The notes below the pieces were generated by a model. It was not told the DNA's origin and did not search any database. It saw only the letters and a list, made by a program, of their open reading frames with translations. Positions 1 through 7,041 of a DNA stretch of 64,000 bases are shown here, piece after piece. Made by a program: the position numbers and the translations under genes. The stretch comes from a virus. The stretch is from positions 1 to 64,000 of the IMG/VR virus record IMGVR_UViG_3300032285_004054; one strand, written 5' to 3'. Numbering within the stretch: position 1 is the first letter of the stretch; the number at the start of each line of letters is the position of its first letter.

Positions 1-301
1 TCCAAAGACTAGAATTGTAATCACTTATTGCCTTATCAGCATAATGCCCAAGATTTTTTATAGAGTATGCAAAATTATCTGATATATTTCTAGCTTCATT
101 TAACTCTGCTTGTTTAAATCTTATTTGACTTTCTAGCTTTTCAATATCTTCCTTAAGCTTCTGATTGCTTTCTTCTGCATCATTTAATCTATCAATTAAA
201 CTCTGCACAACATTAATATGTGCTACAGGTTCATTAGCTTCCCAAGAACTTGCTTTCATACATTGTTCTTCAGCAATGAGTCCACTATAATTTATTTTCA
301 T
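1..301 (-). CDS. Hypothetical protein, partial (runs off left edge)
   Basis: The reading frame opens at ATG 301 and is still open at position 1, so only the N-terminal ~100 residues are visible. Residues ~35-75 are rich in Glu, Lys, Asn and Leu with heptad-like spacing, suggesting a coiled coil. There is no Shine-Dalgarno sequence. A promoter with -35 TTGACA and -10 TAGAAT ends 6 nt before the ATG. Function not recognised. Confidence 0.7.
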   Translation of the reverse strand, partial: MKINYSGLIAEEQCMKASSWEANEPVAHINVVQSLIDRLNDAEESNQKLKEDIEKLESQIRFKQAELNEARNISDNFAYSIKNLGHYADKAISDYNSSLW

Positions 302-307
302 AATCTT

Positions 308-336
308 ATTCTATATGCTCTAGGAGGAGGTGTCAA
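308..336 (-). promoter_or_regulatory. Early-type promoter, leaderless layout
   Basis: TTGACA (331-336), 17-nt spacer, TAGAAT (308-313), then 6 nt to the ATG at 301. Transcription starting 6-7 nt after the -10 box would begin at or next to the start codon. Confidence 0.75.
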
Positions 337-337
337 G

Positions 338-673
338 CTACTTCTTAATCTTCAAATTTTTTACATCAACACCAAACTTCTTAGCAATGTCCTCAAAAGT
401 GACTTCTGTTACTAGGTTCGGATTAGGAATTTTATATCCTTCTGAATCATACCAATCTTCAAATCCTTCAGAGTCCTTGCGATAAATTATATTATGATTC
501 TCATCATATTCACACCAAATTTCAAACCCATTTGAGTCCTTGCAATGAATTCTATTATTATTCTTATCATACTCTTGCCAAGTTTCATATCCATCAGATT
601 CCTTACGATAGACTACATTTCCCTTTGAATCTTCGGTGATAAGTGGGTAGTTGATTACAGCTTTAATTTTCAT
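338..673 (-). CDS. Small YD/RHS-like repeat protein
   Basis: 111 aa. Residues ~18-80 hold three ~20-residue repeats with a pattern like YRKxSxGxExWxEYDxN, resembling the tyrosine-aspartate repeats of RHS-type and related small phage/bacterial proteins. The C-terminus (residues ~88-111) is different and lysine rich. No catalytic motif or signal peptide is visible. It has its own promoter with the -10 box 6 nt before ATG. Role unknown; a binding or surface-recognition role would only be a guess. Confidence 0.7.
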   Translation of the reverse strand: MKIKAVINYPLITEDSKGNVVYRKESDGYETWQEYDKNNNRIHCKDSNGFEIWCEYDENHNIIYRKDSEGFEDWYDSEGYKIPNPNLVTEVTFEDIAKKFGVDVKNLKIKK

Positions 674-679
674 ACTATC

Positions 680-708
680 AGTATATTAGAAATTTTAGGA
701 CAATGCAA
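680..708 (-). promoter_or_regulatory. Early-type promoter, leaderless layout
   Basis: TTGCAT (703-708), 17-nt spacer, TATACT (680-685), then 6 nt to the ATG at 673. Confidence 0.65.
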
Positions 709-713
709 GAAAA

Positions 714-848
714 TTATTTTGAATTATATGTAAAAATTAACCCAATGCCTTTAAAGACTTCAAATATTCCATTTAAAAGAAATTTCATAATTTTGAGTGG
801 TTTACTTTCAGAAAATTTAATTGTCACATAGACTGATTTTTTAGTCAT
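714..848 (-). CDS. Small hypothetical protein (44 aa)
   Basis: A short ORF starting at ATG 848, 17 nt after the stop of the upstream gene. The product is basic, with a hydrophobic C-terminal half (residues ~21-41). Chosen because it is on the same strand as all neighbours; a 42-codon plus-strand ORF over the same bases is the alternative. Function unknown. Confidence 0.4.
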   Translation of the reverse strand: MTKKSVYVTIKFSESKPLKIMKFLLNGIFEVFKGIGLIFTYNSK

Positions 849-865
849 ATTATTTTAATAGAGTT

Positions 866-1036
866 CTATTGATGTTTTTCAATCTCTTCATTCAACCATT
901 CTACTTGTAAAGTTAAAAAATCTACATATTCTTTACTTGTAATTTTTTCATTTGCAAAAAGCTCATAAACAGGAGCTATAGCATCTTCAATCTGAAACCT
1001 AACATTATCAAACACTTTTGTAAATTTTTCATTCAT
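866..1036 (-). CDS. Small acidic hypothetical protein (56 aa)
   Basis: ATG 1036 to TAG at 866-868. The product is acidic and probably all-helical. The sequence GCATATAGAAT, which resembles neighbouring -10 boxes, ends 9 nt before the ATG, but no good -35 box is visible. Function unknown. Confidence 0.5.
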   Translation of the reverse strand: MNEKFTKVFDNVRFQIEDAIAPVYELFANEKITSKEYVDFLTLQVEWLNEEIEKHQ

Positions 1037-1056
1037 GGTTTTTATATTCTATATGC

Positions 1057-1269
1057 CTAACTCATTTTTTTTACATATGTATGATAATACTCTAACAAAT
1101 TAAGATATTGCTCTGAGCTATAATTATATTTGTTATTGATTGGTACAATTATAAAATTGAAGTCTTTAAACTTAACAGCTTTTTTAAAGTATTCTTCAAA
1201 TTCAGTTAAAGCAATGTCAGTTAATTTTAATATTGATTGTTTTTTTATGTTTGTTAGAATTTCATTCAT
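1057..1269 (-). CDS. Small hypothetical protein (70 aa)
   Basis: Mixed helix/strand composition, rich in Asn, Tyr and Lys. It starts 4 nt after the stop of the upstream gene at 1274, so the two are probably co-transcribed. No family recognised. Confidence 0.55.
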   Translation of the reverse strand: MNEILTNIKKQSILKLTDIALTEFEEYFKKAVKFKDFNFIIVPINNKYNYSSEQYLNLLEYYHTYVKKMS

Positions 1270-1273
1270 ACTC

Positions 1274-1546
1274 TTAATAAGTGTCGAGTGTAGTGCCCAA
1301 ATCTTGTTCTTGGTTAAGAATATTAAATTTTTCTACTGCTTCTTTACCTACACCAGCAACTTGATAAAGGTAACTTTTAGTAATAAAAGAAAGTTCATGT
1401 TTATTTTTAGCAAAAGATTCAATTTCTTTTACCATATGATTAATAGCTTTGATTAGAATTTCGTTGTTTTCATTTTTCATACCTTCAGTATATAGATCTT
1501 TGTTGGACTCTGCAAGAATATTTTCTACAAGTTTATTGAATTTCAT
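1274..1546 (-). CDS. Hypothetical protein with capsid-targeting-like N-terminus
   Basis: 90 aa. The N-terminus MKFNKLVENILAES is an amphipathic helix ending in L-A-E|S, which fits the T4 prohead protease (gp21) cleavage rule (L/I)-x-E|(A/G/S) used on internal head proteins. The rest is helical and charged, with no known motif. A TTGACA-17-TAGACT promoter lies upstream, with about 19 nt to ATG. Packaging into the head is an inference from the N-terminus only. Confidence 0.6.
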   Translation of the reverse strand: MKFNKLVENILAESNKDLYTEGMKNENNEILIKAINHMVKEIESFAKNKHELSFITKSYLYQVAGVGKEAVEKFNILNQEQDLGTTLDTY

Positions 1547-1590
1547 ATAGATATATTTATCTTATAGTCTATATGCTTTAAGAGGACTTG

Positions 1591-1806
1591 TCAAGAAGAT
1601 TTTGGAGGACAAGGATGATTTGTTTGTTTGTCATAAGTTGTGGTTCTCCCACAAACAGCACATTCACATTCAACTAGAGAATAAGCACTCCATTGTGGAA
1701 TGTGTTCTTCATAAGGATCCCACACAGTTGTTTTACCACAGTGTTCACAAGGAGTAGTTTTAGTGTCTTTAAAACACCAAGTACATTTTAGAAGTTTGTT
1801 TTTCAT
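1591..1806 (-). CDS. Small zinc-ribbon protein
   Basis: 71 aa with paired cysteine motifs: CTWC and CEHC near residues 9-24, and CECAVC plus a late Cys near residues 48-67. These probably bind one or two zinc ions in a rubredoxin-like ribbon. It is short, has no other domain, and is transcribed from its own promoter 9 nt upstream. A nucleic-acid-binding or protein-binding accessory role is typical of such phage proteins; the actual target is unknown. Confidence 0.65.
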   Translation of the reverse strand: MKNKLLKCTWCFKDTKTTPCEHCGKTTVWDPYEEHIPQWSAYSLVECECAVCGRTTTYDKQTNHPCPPKSS

Positions 1807-1815
1807 GATTCTTAC

Positions 1816-1844
1816 AGTCTATATGCTTTAGGAGGAGGTGTCAA
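1816..1844 (-). promoter_or_regulatory. Early-type promoter
   Basis: TTGACA (1839-1844), 17-nt spacer, TAGACT (1816-1821), then 9 nt to the ATG at 1806. The same spacer sequence, with a CCTCCTCCTA core, recurs at 314-330, so this is a duplicated promoter cassette. Confidence 0.7.
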
Positions 1845-2279
1845 TTAATTTCTCAGAATTGTTGTAAAGCCTTCCTGCATTCCATATCCTCCTGTTGATG
1901 GAGCAGTTGGAGGCCACCACACCCTTACTGATGCTGCTGTAGAGGCTGTTGATGAATTGATAAGCATAATTGATACTCCAAACTTTGCATCCCTTAAAGG
2001 AACAACAACACCTAGTTCATTGACATAGATTGTTGACATAGATGGATTGGTTCCACTAGGAAAAGCAATACCATAAATTGGACTAGATGTTGCATCAGAT
2101 GCTGTACACTTTAGATCAACATTAACCTCTCCTAGAATACCTACAGCTTCAGTTCTCTTTACTGTATCCCTAACCATATTCAAGCTCACTGGTATCAATC
2201 CAATCATAGGAATGATACAAAAGCCTAGAATGCCAATAGCTATGATGACCTCAATTAAAGAGAAACCTTTCTTGTTCAT
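1845..2279 (-). CDS. Type IV pilin / type II secretion pseudopilin-like protein
   Basis: 144 aa. The N-terminus KKGFSLIEVIIAIGILG is a textbook prepilin peptidase site: cleavage after Gly5, mature Phe1, conserved Glu5, followed by a ~20-residue hydrophobic helix. Residues ~25-60 (GLIPVSL, then a T-rich helix) and the WWPP-containing end resemble, from memory, the Verru_Chthon cassette pseudopilins of Verrucomicrobia. Pseudopilins assemble in the inner membrane after processing by a host prepilin peptidase. Such a gene is very unusual in a phage, and host-derived acquisition is likely. It sits in the early gene string, 4 nt after the upstream gene. Confidence 0.75.
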   Translation of the reverse strand: MNKKGFSLIEVIIAIGILGFCIIPMIGLIPVSLNMVRDTVKRTEAVGILGEVNVDLKCTASDATSSPIYGIAFPSGTNPSMSTIYVNELGVVVPLRDAKFGVSIMLINSSTASTAASVRVWWPPTAPSTGGYGMQEGFTTILRN

Positions 2280-2283
2280 ATTC

Positions 2284-2838
2284 TTATAGTGTAGTTGTAA
2301 TAATCTTATCCATCAAGCTATTATTATCTCTTTTATAAATGATCTCCATAAGCTTTCTATAATTTGGTTCTGTCTTTACTTCATGTAACAGATTATAGAT
2401 CTCTTCTTCCTCTTCAGTCAAATTAAGAACATCATAATTGAATACATCCCTCTTATGCATCTTCTTTAAGGCTACCTTATGAATCACTCTTATAAAAGGA
2501 TTCAATGGCTTCATATCAGCATAGACTGCTACAATGTCTTCAGGTTTTACTTTCTCCTTGATTTCAAATGCACCTGGATAATTGTTACAAAACCTATCCT
2601 CATTTAGTTTCTTTTTAGATATGTCTACAACAACTATAGCTCTCTTCAAAGATGGTGCAACAACTGCTGCTGATACAGCCTGATTTGTTGCCTTCTCCAT
2701 AGCATAGTCAAACCCTGAATCAAAGACATGCATATTACCAGTTGATACAGACCAGAACATAGTTGTTCCACTCCTGTATCCTTCTTTGAGAATACCTTGA
2801 GCACCCTCTAAAGATGTTCCATGGTAACCAAGTCTCAT
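2284..2838 (-). CDS. Putative ADP-ribosyltransferase-like protein
   Basis: 184 aa. It opens with YHGTSLEGAQGILKEGY (residues 5-21), the His-Gly-Thr strand and following helix typical of NAD-binding ADP-ribosyltransferase/PARP-like folds. A Trp-Ser pair follows around residues 29-30, in a strand comparable to later ART motifs. A catalytic Glu cannot be assigned by eye. T4-like phages use such enzymes (Alt, ModA, ModB) to modify host proteins early in infection, and the location fits that role. Function is inferred from the first motif. Confidence 0.5.
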   Translation of the reverse strand: MRLGYHGTSLEGAQGILKEGYRSGTTMFWSVSTGNMHVFDSGFDYAMEKATNQAVSAAVVAPSLKRAIVVVDISKKKLNEDRFCNNYPGAFEIKEKVKPEDIVAVYADMKPLNPFIRVIHKVALKKMHKRDVFNYDVLNLTEEEEEIYNLLHEVKTEPNYRKLMEIIYKRDNNSLMDKIITTTL

Positions 2839-3227
2839 TAAAAAGGAGGCTGAATCCTTCCAATCTTATAAATCCAATATGGGAATGGTGTGCTGTACCA
2901 AATATCTCGAATCTTGTCCCAAAGCCTTCTATGCCATCGATCTCTCTTATACAGATCAACAGCTACTTCAGAATGCAATACAATTAAATCATGTACAGCC
3001 TTCTTAGGATTGTTTTCATGCTCCTTTCTATAAATGTACCAGCACATCAGTTCATCAATAACTGCATCCTTCCATTTAGTCTCTCTTTGACCTTCATTAT
3101 AAGCTCCTTCCATCTGATATCGAATAAGATGATACAGAGCCTCCTTTGGATCTTTATACTCCATAGCATCGAGACCAGTAATCTCTAACTGCTCTTCAAT
3201 AGCTTCTTTCCAAATGTTCTTAGTCAT
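2838..3227 (-). CDS. Hypothetical protein with internal duplication
   Basis: 129 aa. Two helical units are similar: residues ~6-42 (WKEAIEEQLE then DPKEALYHLI) and ~51-92 (WKDAVIDELM then NPKKAVHDLI). This indicates an internal duplication. The C-terminus is aromatic and basic. Its end overlaps the next start by one base (TAATG-type). No known function. Confidence 0.65.
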   Translation of the reverse strand: MTKNIWKEAIEEQLEITGLDAMEYKDPKEALYHLIRYQMEGAYNEGQRETKWKDAVIDELMCWYIYRKEHENNPKKAVHDLIVLHSEVAVDLYKRDRWHRRLWDKIRDIWYSTPFPYWIYKIGRIQPPF

Positions 3228-3228
3228 A

Positions 3229-3486
3229 TTATTGGGGCATAGGTGTAGATATTACATAGATCTGATCATTGTCTGTCTCATAGGCCATTGCACTATAGGA
3301 CTCTTCTGGATCTGCTTTGAAGTCACAGAACTGATAAATGCATTGATCAATAGCTTCATTGTGCCTTACAGCATGTTTGTATGATGCATCATCCCAGTTC
3401 TTAGCATCATCCATCTTAATAGAGATCTTTCGACTCTCTAGGATGTTGATGACCTCATCGTTTGTCCAATTGTCTCTCTTGAGCAT
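3229..3486 (-). CDS. Small hypothetical protein (85 aa)
   Basis: The N-terminal segment NWTNDEVINILESR resembles a small helical motif seen in many phage proteins of unknown role. The product is acidic, with no metal or catalytic motif visible. First gene of a transcription unit with a leaderless-type promoter. Confidence 0.65.
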   Translation of the reverse strand: MLKRDNWTNDEVINILESRKISIKMDDAKNWDDASYKHAVRHNEAIDQCIYQFCDFKADPEESYSAMAYETDNDQIYVISTPMPQ

Positions 3487-3492
3487 GATTTA

Positions 3493-3521
3493 ATATTATA
3501 GGGTTCTTTAGGACAGCTCAA
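3493..3521 (-). promoter_or_regulatory. Early-type promoter, leaderless layout
   Basis: TTGAGC (3516-3521), 17-nt spacer, TAATAT (3493-3498), then 6 nt to the ATG at 3486. Confidence 0.6.
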
Positions 3522-3739
3522 GCATCATCTTGCCAGCTCTCTCGCTCTTCAAAGTCTTCTCGATCAGCCCAACCTTCTTCAAAGATATAATCAGTCAATG
3601 CTTGTATCTCATTTGCTTTAGGGTTCCTACCGTCTTGCCGTCGAATACCTACACCTTTCGGATCGAGTATAAAGAAGTAATCAACTCCCTTAAAGGTAAT
3701 CTCTTTGATTTCGTTATTGCTGGATGAAAATTTATGCAT
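3518..3739 (-). CDS. Small hypothetical protein (73 aa)
   Basis: The start at ATG 3739 is preferred over the upstream in-frame start because it follows the preceding stop as TAATATG. The product is acidic at its C-terminus (EEGWADREDFEERE), with a short beta segment near residues 11-29. Function unknown. Confidence 0.55.
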   Translation of the reverse strand: MHKFSSSNNEIKEITFKGVDYFFILDPKGVGIRRQDGRNPKANEIQALTDYIFEEGWADREDFEERESWQDDA

Positions 3740-3740
3740 A

Positions 3741-4190
3741 TTAGCTTCCCCATACAAGCTCAAGTACACGTGTACCGTCGTCCTTAGGATCAAGCTCGTA
3801 AAATCCTTCTAGGAATAGGCACGCACAGCTTCCATCCTCTGGATCAATTAGCTGTCGACCGGCTTCGGAGATAATCTCTTCCCATCGAGGATTAGACATC
3901 GTTTCACTATATACCGGATTTTCAGCAATCCTCCAATAGTCTGAAAAGAAAATACAATTACCCTCAAAGACTGGTTCATCAGACCAAATATCAGGATGAT
4001 CAACAATCCAATCTCCGTCGATATCTCCTTTATCCTTCTTACTAGTTTCAAATATTGAGAAGGTAATACCAACATTACCCTTTGCACTCCTATGCTTACA
4101 CATTGCTTCAGTAGCCTTTTGTAGGGTAGAGTAGCTAGAGGTAGCTGTATTCTTGAGAAGAGGTTCGGTTAGATCTTTCATATTTTTCAT
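3741..4190 (-). CDS. Hypothetical protein (149 aa)
   Basis: Acidic product rich in Trp and Asp. No catalytic signature. Starts from a promoter whose -10 box is 6 nt before the ATG and is followed directly by the gene ending at 3518. No family recognised. Confidence 0.65.
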   Translation of the reverse strand: MKNMKDLTEPLLKNTATSSYSTLQKATEAMCKHRSAKGNVGITFSIFETSKKDKGDIDGDWIVDHPDIWSDEPVFEGNCIFFSDYWRIAENPVYSETMSNPRWEEIISEAGRQLIDPEDGSCACLFLEGFYELDPKDDGTRVLELVWGS

Positions 4191-4196
4191 ACAATC

Positions 4197-4225
4197 AATA
4201 TAGAGGTTTTAAGAAGGCAACACAA
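4197..4225 (-). promoter_or_regulatory. Early-type promoter, leaderless layout
   Basis: TTGTGT (4220-4225), 17-nt spacer, TATATT (4197-4202), then 6 nt to the ATG at 4190. Confidence 0.7.
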
Positions 4226-4227
4226 GC

Positions 4228-4386
4228 TTAATACCAGTGTCTATTCATTTGTTTTGAGATTTTATAGTTATACTCTTCATTTGTAATATCCTCCAGAATA
4301 GTAGTATAACGATAATAATCGAATGCGTTACTACCTACAAAGAGGCGACGAAGCCAAATGATAAGGTATGCTAATTTAAAACTCAT
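4228..4386 (-). CDS. Small hydrophobic hypothetical protein
   Basis: About 52 aa from ATG 4386, which follows the upstream stop as TAAAATG. An alternative in-frame ATG at 4413 would overlap the upstream gene by 26 nt. Residues ~4-18 are hydrophobic and could insert in a membrane. Function unknown. Confidence 0.5.
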   Translation of the reverse strand: MSFKLAYLIIWLRRLFVGSNAFDYYRYTTILEDITNEEYNYKISKQMNRHWY

Positions 4387-4387
4387 T

Positions 4388-4591
4388 TTAAACGGTAGTA
4401 GTTTGTTCTTCATGTTGATTGATATATTGTTGACGTTCTCTCCAAGCTCCCTCCCAAGAGTCACAAGCTGTGGAGTATTGAGCATTAAGATCTTTAATCA
4501 TTTGCTCTAGTACTTTCTTCTTAGCATCCCAATGAAGGAGCTGATTGTTGTAACCGTTTATGATTTGATTGTAGGTGTCTTCATTTTTCAT
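4388..4591 (-). CDS. Small coiled-coil protein (67 aa)
   Basis: Highly helical, with Gln/Glu/Lys heptad-like spacing between residues ~15 and 60. No motif recognised. Driven by its own leaderless-type promoter. Confidence 0.6.
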   Translation of the reverse strand: MKNEDTYNQIINGYNNQLLHWDAKKKVLEQMIKDLNAQYSTACDSWEGAWRERQQYINQHEEQTTTV

Positions 4592-4597
4592 ACAAGT

Positions 4598-4626
4598 ATT
4601 ATGAATGCTTTTGCAAGGCTCGGCAA
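4598..4626 (-). promoter_or_regulatory. Early-type promoter, leaderless layout
   Basis: TTGCCG (4621-4626), 17-nt spacer, CATAAT (4598-4603), then 6 nt to the ATG at 4591. Confidence 0.65.
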
Positions 4627-4633
4627 GAAGATT

Positions 4634-5191
4634 CTAATTATGAATCTCCAAGCCGAGCTGTGCGTAGAACTTCTTTCTCAGATCATTCCACTCAATAGGT
4701 GTATAATCAATCTGCTCAGCTGAGATGCAATAATACCTTGGATCTGGTATTCTAAACTCATCTCCATCAAGCATCATAACTGTTCTCTGATGAATATGTC
4801 CGTGAATGTTACCCTTGAACCTACCCAAACAATCCGGGTGAATAGGTATATGGGTAATACAGAAGCCATCTAGTACATGAAAAGCTCTAATGTCATAGAA
4901 GTATGGAAGATAGACTTTAAGTTCTCCAATATCATGGTTACCCTTAATGAGTACTTTTCTTCCATTTAGTCTCTCCATGATATGAATCTGCTTCTTTGCC
5001 TTCATTACAAGGTCTCCACAGACATAGACTTTGTCTACTGGTCGTACGACCTTGTTCCAGTTCTCGATCATAGCCTCATCCATCTCAGCAGCATTGTCCC
5101 AGGGGCGAAGCTTGGTTCCATCATCGCGAAGGAACTTACAAACTCCCTCATGACTAAAATGAGGATCGGCAATTAGAAAGGCGTTATGCAT
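4634..5191 (-). CDS. Calcineurin-like metallophosphoesterase
   Basis: 185 aa. It carries the ordered metal-binding motifs of the family: DPHFSH (residues 9-14), CGD (58-60), GNHD (83-86), a central His in THIPIHPD, and GHIH (~128-131). These ligate two metal ions for phosphate ester hydrolysis. Length and motif spacing match small phage/bacterial phosphoesterases of the YfcE/MJ0936-like kind. The substrate cannot be read from sequence; nucleic acids or nucleotides are plausible. It follows an early-type promoter. Confidence 0.85.
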   Translation of the reverse strand: MHNAFLIADPHFSHEGVCKFLRDDGTKLRPWDNAAEMDEAMIENWNKVVRPVDKVYVCGDLVMKAKKQIHIMERLNGRKVLIKGNHDIGELKVYLPYFYDIRAFHVLDGFCITHIPIHPDCLGRFKGNIHGHIHQRTVMMLDGDEFRIPDPRYYCISAEQIDYTPIEWNDLRKKFYAQLGLEIHN

Positions 5192-5200
5192 GATTTTTCT

Positions 5201-5229
5201 ATTCTAAAGAAGAATAGATGAATAAGCAA
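5201..5229 (-). promoter_or_regulatory. Early-type promoter
   Basis: TTGCTT (5224-5229), 17-nt spacer, TAGAAT (5201-5206), then 9 nt to the ATG at 5191. Confidence 0.65.
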
Positions 5230-5236
5230 GCTTCAA

Positions 5237-5359
5237 TCAATGAGAAGCTTGAAAGAGTTCTTCTTCTAGCTCCATGATGCGTTGATCGCGATCTCTAAGG
5301 GAAGCTTGAAGCTCCCTAATCTTCTCTTGTGCTAGTTTCAGCTCTGTCTCAGTGTCCAT
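5237..5359 (-). CDS. Small coiled-coil peptide (40 aa)
   Basis: ATG 5359 to TGA at 5237-5239, three bases after the previous stop. The whole product is a predicted charged helix (ELKLAQEKIRELQASL). Function unknown. Confidence 0.5.
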   Translation of the reverse strand: MDTETELKLAQEKIRELQASLRDRDQRIMELEEELFQASH

Positions 5360-5362
5360 ATG

Positions 5363-5629
5363 TTACTGTGGTTGTTCTGTTGTTGTATTTTCTGTTTCTC
5401 CCTCTTGCAGCATTCCAAACGTTAGAGCATTATGGTGTATGATACCAGTGTCTCGTTCGTTTAGATGGAAGAACTTTACCCCATCAAGGGTTACCTCCCA
5501 GTCATTATTACTAATGAGGTGTGATACAAATTCTTGATCTTCTGTTAGAAGATAGAAGTAAAAGTCTTTTGCAAGAACAGTAGAGTCGAACTTTGAATAT
5601 GCTACAGTAGTAGGTTTAAGATCAGTCAT
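5363..5629 (-). CDS. Small hypothetical protein (88 aa)
   Basis: The start at ATG 5629 is chosen because it overlaps the upstream stop (ATGACTGA). A longer in-frame start at 5656 is possible. The product has mixed beta composition and a Thr/Glu/Gln-rich tail. No motif recognised. Confidence 0.55.
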   Translation of the reverse strand: MTDLKPTTVAYSKFDSTVLAKDFYFYLLTEDQEFVSHLISNNDWEVTLDGVKFFHLNERDTGIIHHNALTFGMLQEGETENTTTEQPQ

Positions 5630-5810
5630 GGGAGCAGGTACAAGGACGGTCGTCACTACCGCATTGGTTTTGAACTGGCTTTAGTACAGCATTGTTCAAA
5701 GTAAATGTAAGAATCTCTTTGAGTGTTTCGATCTCAAGCTTAAGATCTTTAATATCTTGGCCTTGAGCTTGAAGCTCGGCAATAAGGTCATTTGTATTCA
5801 TATTATTCAT
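5622..5810 (-). CDS. Small coiled-coil protein with Cys-rich tail
   Basis: 62 aa. Residues 7-36 form a leucine/glutamate heptad helix. The tail contains C-x8-C-x-C and a His, possibly a small metal site. It overlaps both neighbours (ATGAATAA at its start), which suggests translational coupling. Function unknown. Confidence 0.55.
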   Translation of the reverse strand: MNNMNTNDLIAELQAQGQDIKDLKLEIETLKEILTFTLNNAVLKPVQNQCGSDDRPCTCSHD

Positions 5811-6039
5811 CGATAGAGGTATAGGTTACTTGATAGTTAGGTTGAAGTTCTTCGCGGAAGTCATCAATACATCCACCAATCATTTGAACGGCTTCCTTCT
5901 CGTTCATATGCTCCCACCAGACATCATCCAGACAGATAATATCAGGTAGATCGTTTAGACCCATTCCGAACTCTTTATTGAGACGAATGTTCAGAGCTTT
6001 TCGAAACTCTGACCGGGATACGTATCGTTCATTTATCAT
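5803..6039 (-). CDS. Small acidic hypothetical protein (78 aa)
   Basis: Helical and acidic, with a WWEHMNEKEA segment in the middle. No recognised domain. Its stop overlaps the start of the next gene. Confidence 0.55.
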   Translation of the reverse strand: MINERYVSRSEFRKALNIRLNKEFGMGLNDLPDIICLDDVWWEHMNEKEAVQMIGGCIDDFREELQPNYQVTYTSIDE

Positions 6040-6051
6040 AATAGAATTCTA

Positions 6052-6519
6052 TTAGCTATTGGCAGGCACTTCAAGCTCTTTTACGATTTTTTTCAAACGA
6101 TTAATCCGTTCGTTGCTTTCATACAGCCAGGCTTTTGTTACTTGAGTCTTCTTACCTACATCACAAATCATATCAAGAACAACTCCATTTGAGACTGTAA
6201 AGACATGACTACGTTTACGAACGTAGAAGTGCCCTCGAGGGTAATTGTACAGAAACTTGTTCAAAGACATCCTACTCCGTCCGTTAAGATCGATCTCTTT
6301 AAACTTACCTTTATCGGAATGATTCCTATTAAAGTAGGCAATAAGTTCGTGAGAGTACATTCCCTTACCGTCCTTCCTACCAGCCTTCTTACAGATCTCG
6401 TAGGCTTCTGGATAAGGAATACCCGTTACAGCGGCTAGAGTAACAACGGTACAATTGTTCTTATCTCCTTTCGGGTTATAACCTTCAAGGGTAGGACGAA
6501 TGATGGATAGTTGTTTCAT
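6052..6519 (-). CDS. Putative papain-like (C39/NlpC-type) cysteine peptidase-fold protein
   Basis: 155 aa. NCTVVTLAAVTG (residues ~20-31) resembles the catalytic-cysteine helix, and RKRSHVFTVSNGVVLDM (~106-122) resembles the catalytic-histidine strand and following Asp of papain-like folds. The intervening GRKDGKGM region is also typical. The start is fixed by a strong ribosome site, GGAGGT, inside the previous gene and TAATATG spacing. It may cleave a peptide or isopeptide bond, or be a non-enzymatic relative. The partner is unknown. Confidence 0.55.
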   Translation of the reverse strand: MKQLSIIRPTLEGYNPKGDKNNCTVVTLAAVTGIPYPEAYEICKKAGRKDGKGMYSHELIAYFNRNHSDKGKFKEIDLNGRSRMSLNKFLYNYPRGHFYVRKRSHVFTVSNGVVLDMICDVGKKTQVTKAWLYESNERINRLKKIVKELEVPANS

Positions 6520-6520
6520 A

Positions 6521-6955
6521 TTATGCGACCTCCTTCTTGAGATGGCAGAGGCAGTTACTAAAGAACGAACAGCCATAGCAGTTTCGTCCGTTATCAAGAT
6601 AGAGGCTAGGAGCCGCACAGCTAAAAGCTGTAATCGACTGAATGATATCAGGAGCATCCTTAAGATAAACATCACGAGGGATGCTCATCTTCATCTTAGG
6701 AATCTCGTAGATAACCTCTTCCTTCTCTTTCTTAATGCGAGGGGTAGAAGCTTTCTTTGCTGGCTTGGAAGCTCCCTTGCAGTTTCTGCAGACAAAAGTC
6801 TCCAGAAGATTGGAAAGACCTCCGAACTTCTTAATACGATTCTCGAGGTTTGTCCCGAACATCGTGACACCCTCGTTGCATTTAGAACAAGCAACCTTCG
6901 GGGAAGGAAGTTTGCCGTTCTTGTTGAAGTACTCTAGCATTTCTTTATTCTTCAT
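6521..6955 (-). CDS. Cysteine-rich (zinc-binding) hypothetical protein
   Basis: 144 aa from ATG 6955. Cysteine pairs CSKC (~23-26) and CRNC (~56-59) and a second cluster CYGC...CLC near the C-terminus suggest two metal sites, separated by a basic Lys/Pro-rich linker. A nucleic-acid-binding role would fit but is unproven. The last codons contain the GGAGGT ribosome site for the following gene. Confidence 0.6.
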   Translation of the reverse strand: MKNKEMLEYFNKNGKLPSPKVACSKCNEGVTMFGTNLENRIKKFGGLSNLLETFVCRNCKGASKPAKKASTPRIKKEKEEVIYEIPKMKMSIPRDVYLKDAPDIIQSITAFSCAAPSLYLDNGRNCYGCSFFSNCLCHLKKEVA

Positions 6956-6961
6956 ACGTCT

Positions 6962-6990
6962 ATTATGGATTCTGGGCAAAGGAACCACAA
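6962..6990 (-). promoter_or_regulatory. Early-type promoter, leaderless layout
   Basis: TTGTGG (6985-6990), 17-nt spacer, CATAAT (6962-6967), then 6 nt to the ATG at 6955. Confidence 0.7.
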
Positions 6991-7041
6991 GCAAAATTTT
7001 CTGCTTGATTCATTTTTTGATATTTCTATCATCAAGGAACA

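Noticed and set aside
703-831. A 42-codon plus-strand ORF in the gap between minus-strand genes
   Set aside because: A minus-strand ORF of similar length (714-848) fits the direction of all neighbours better; neither is certain.
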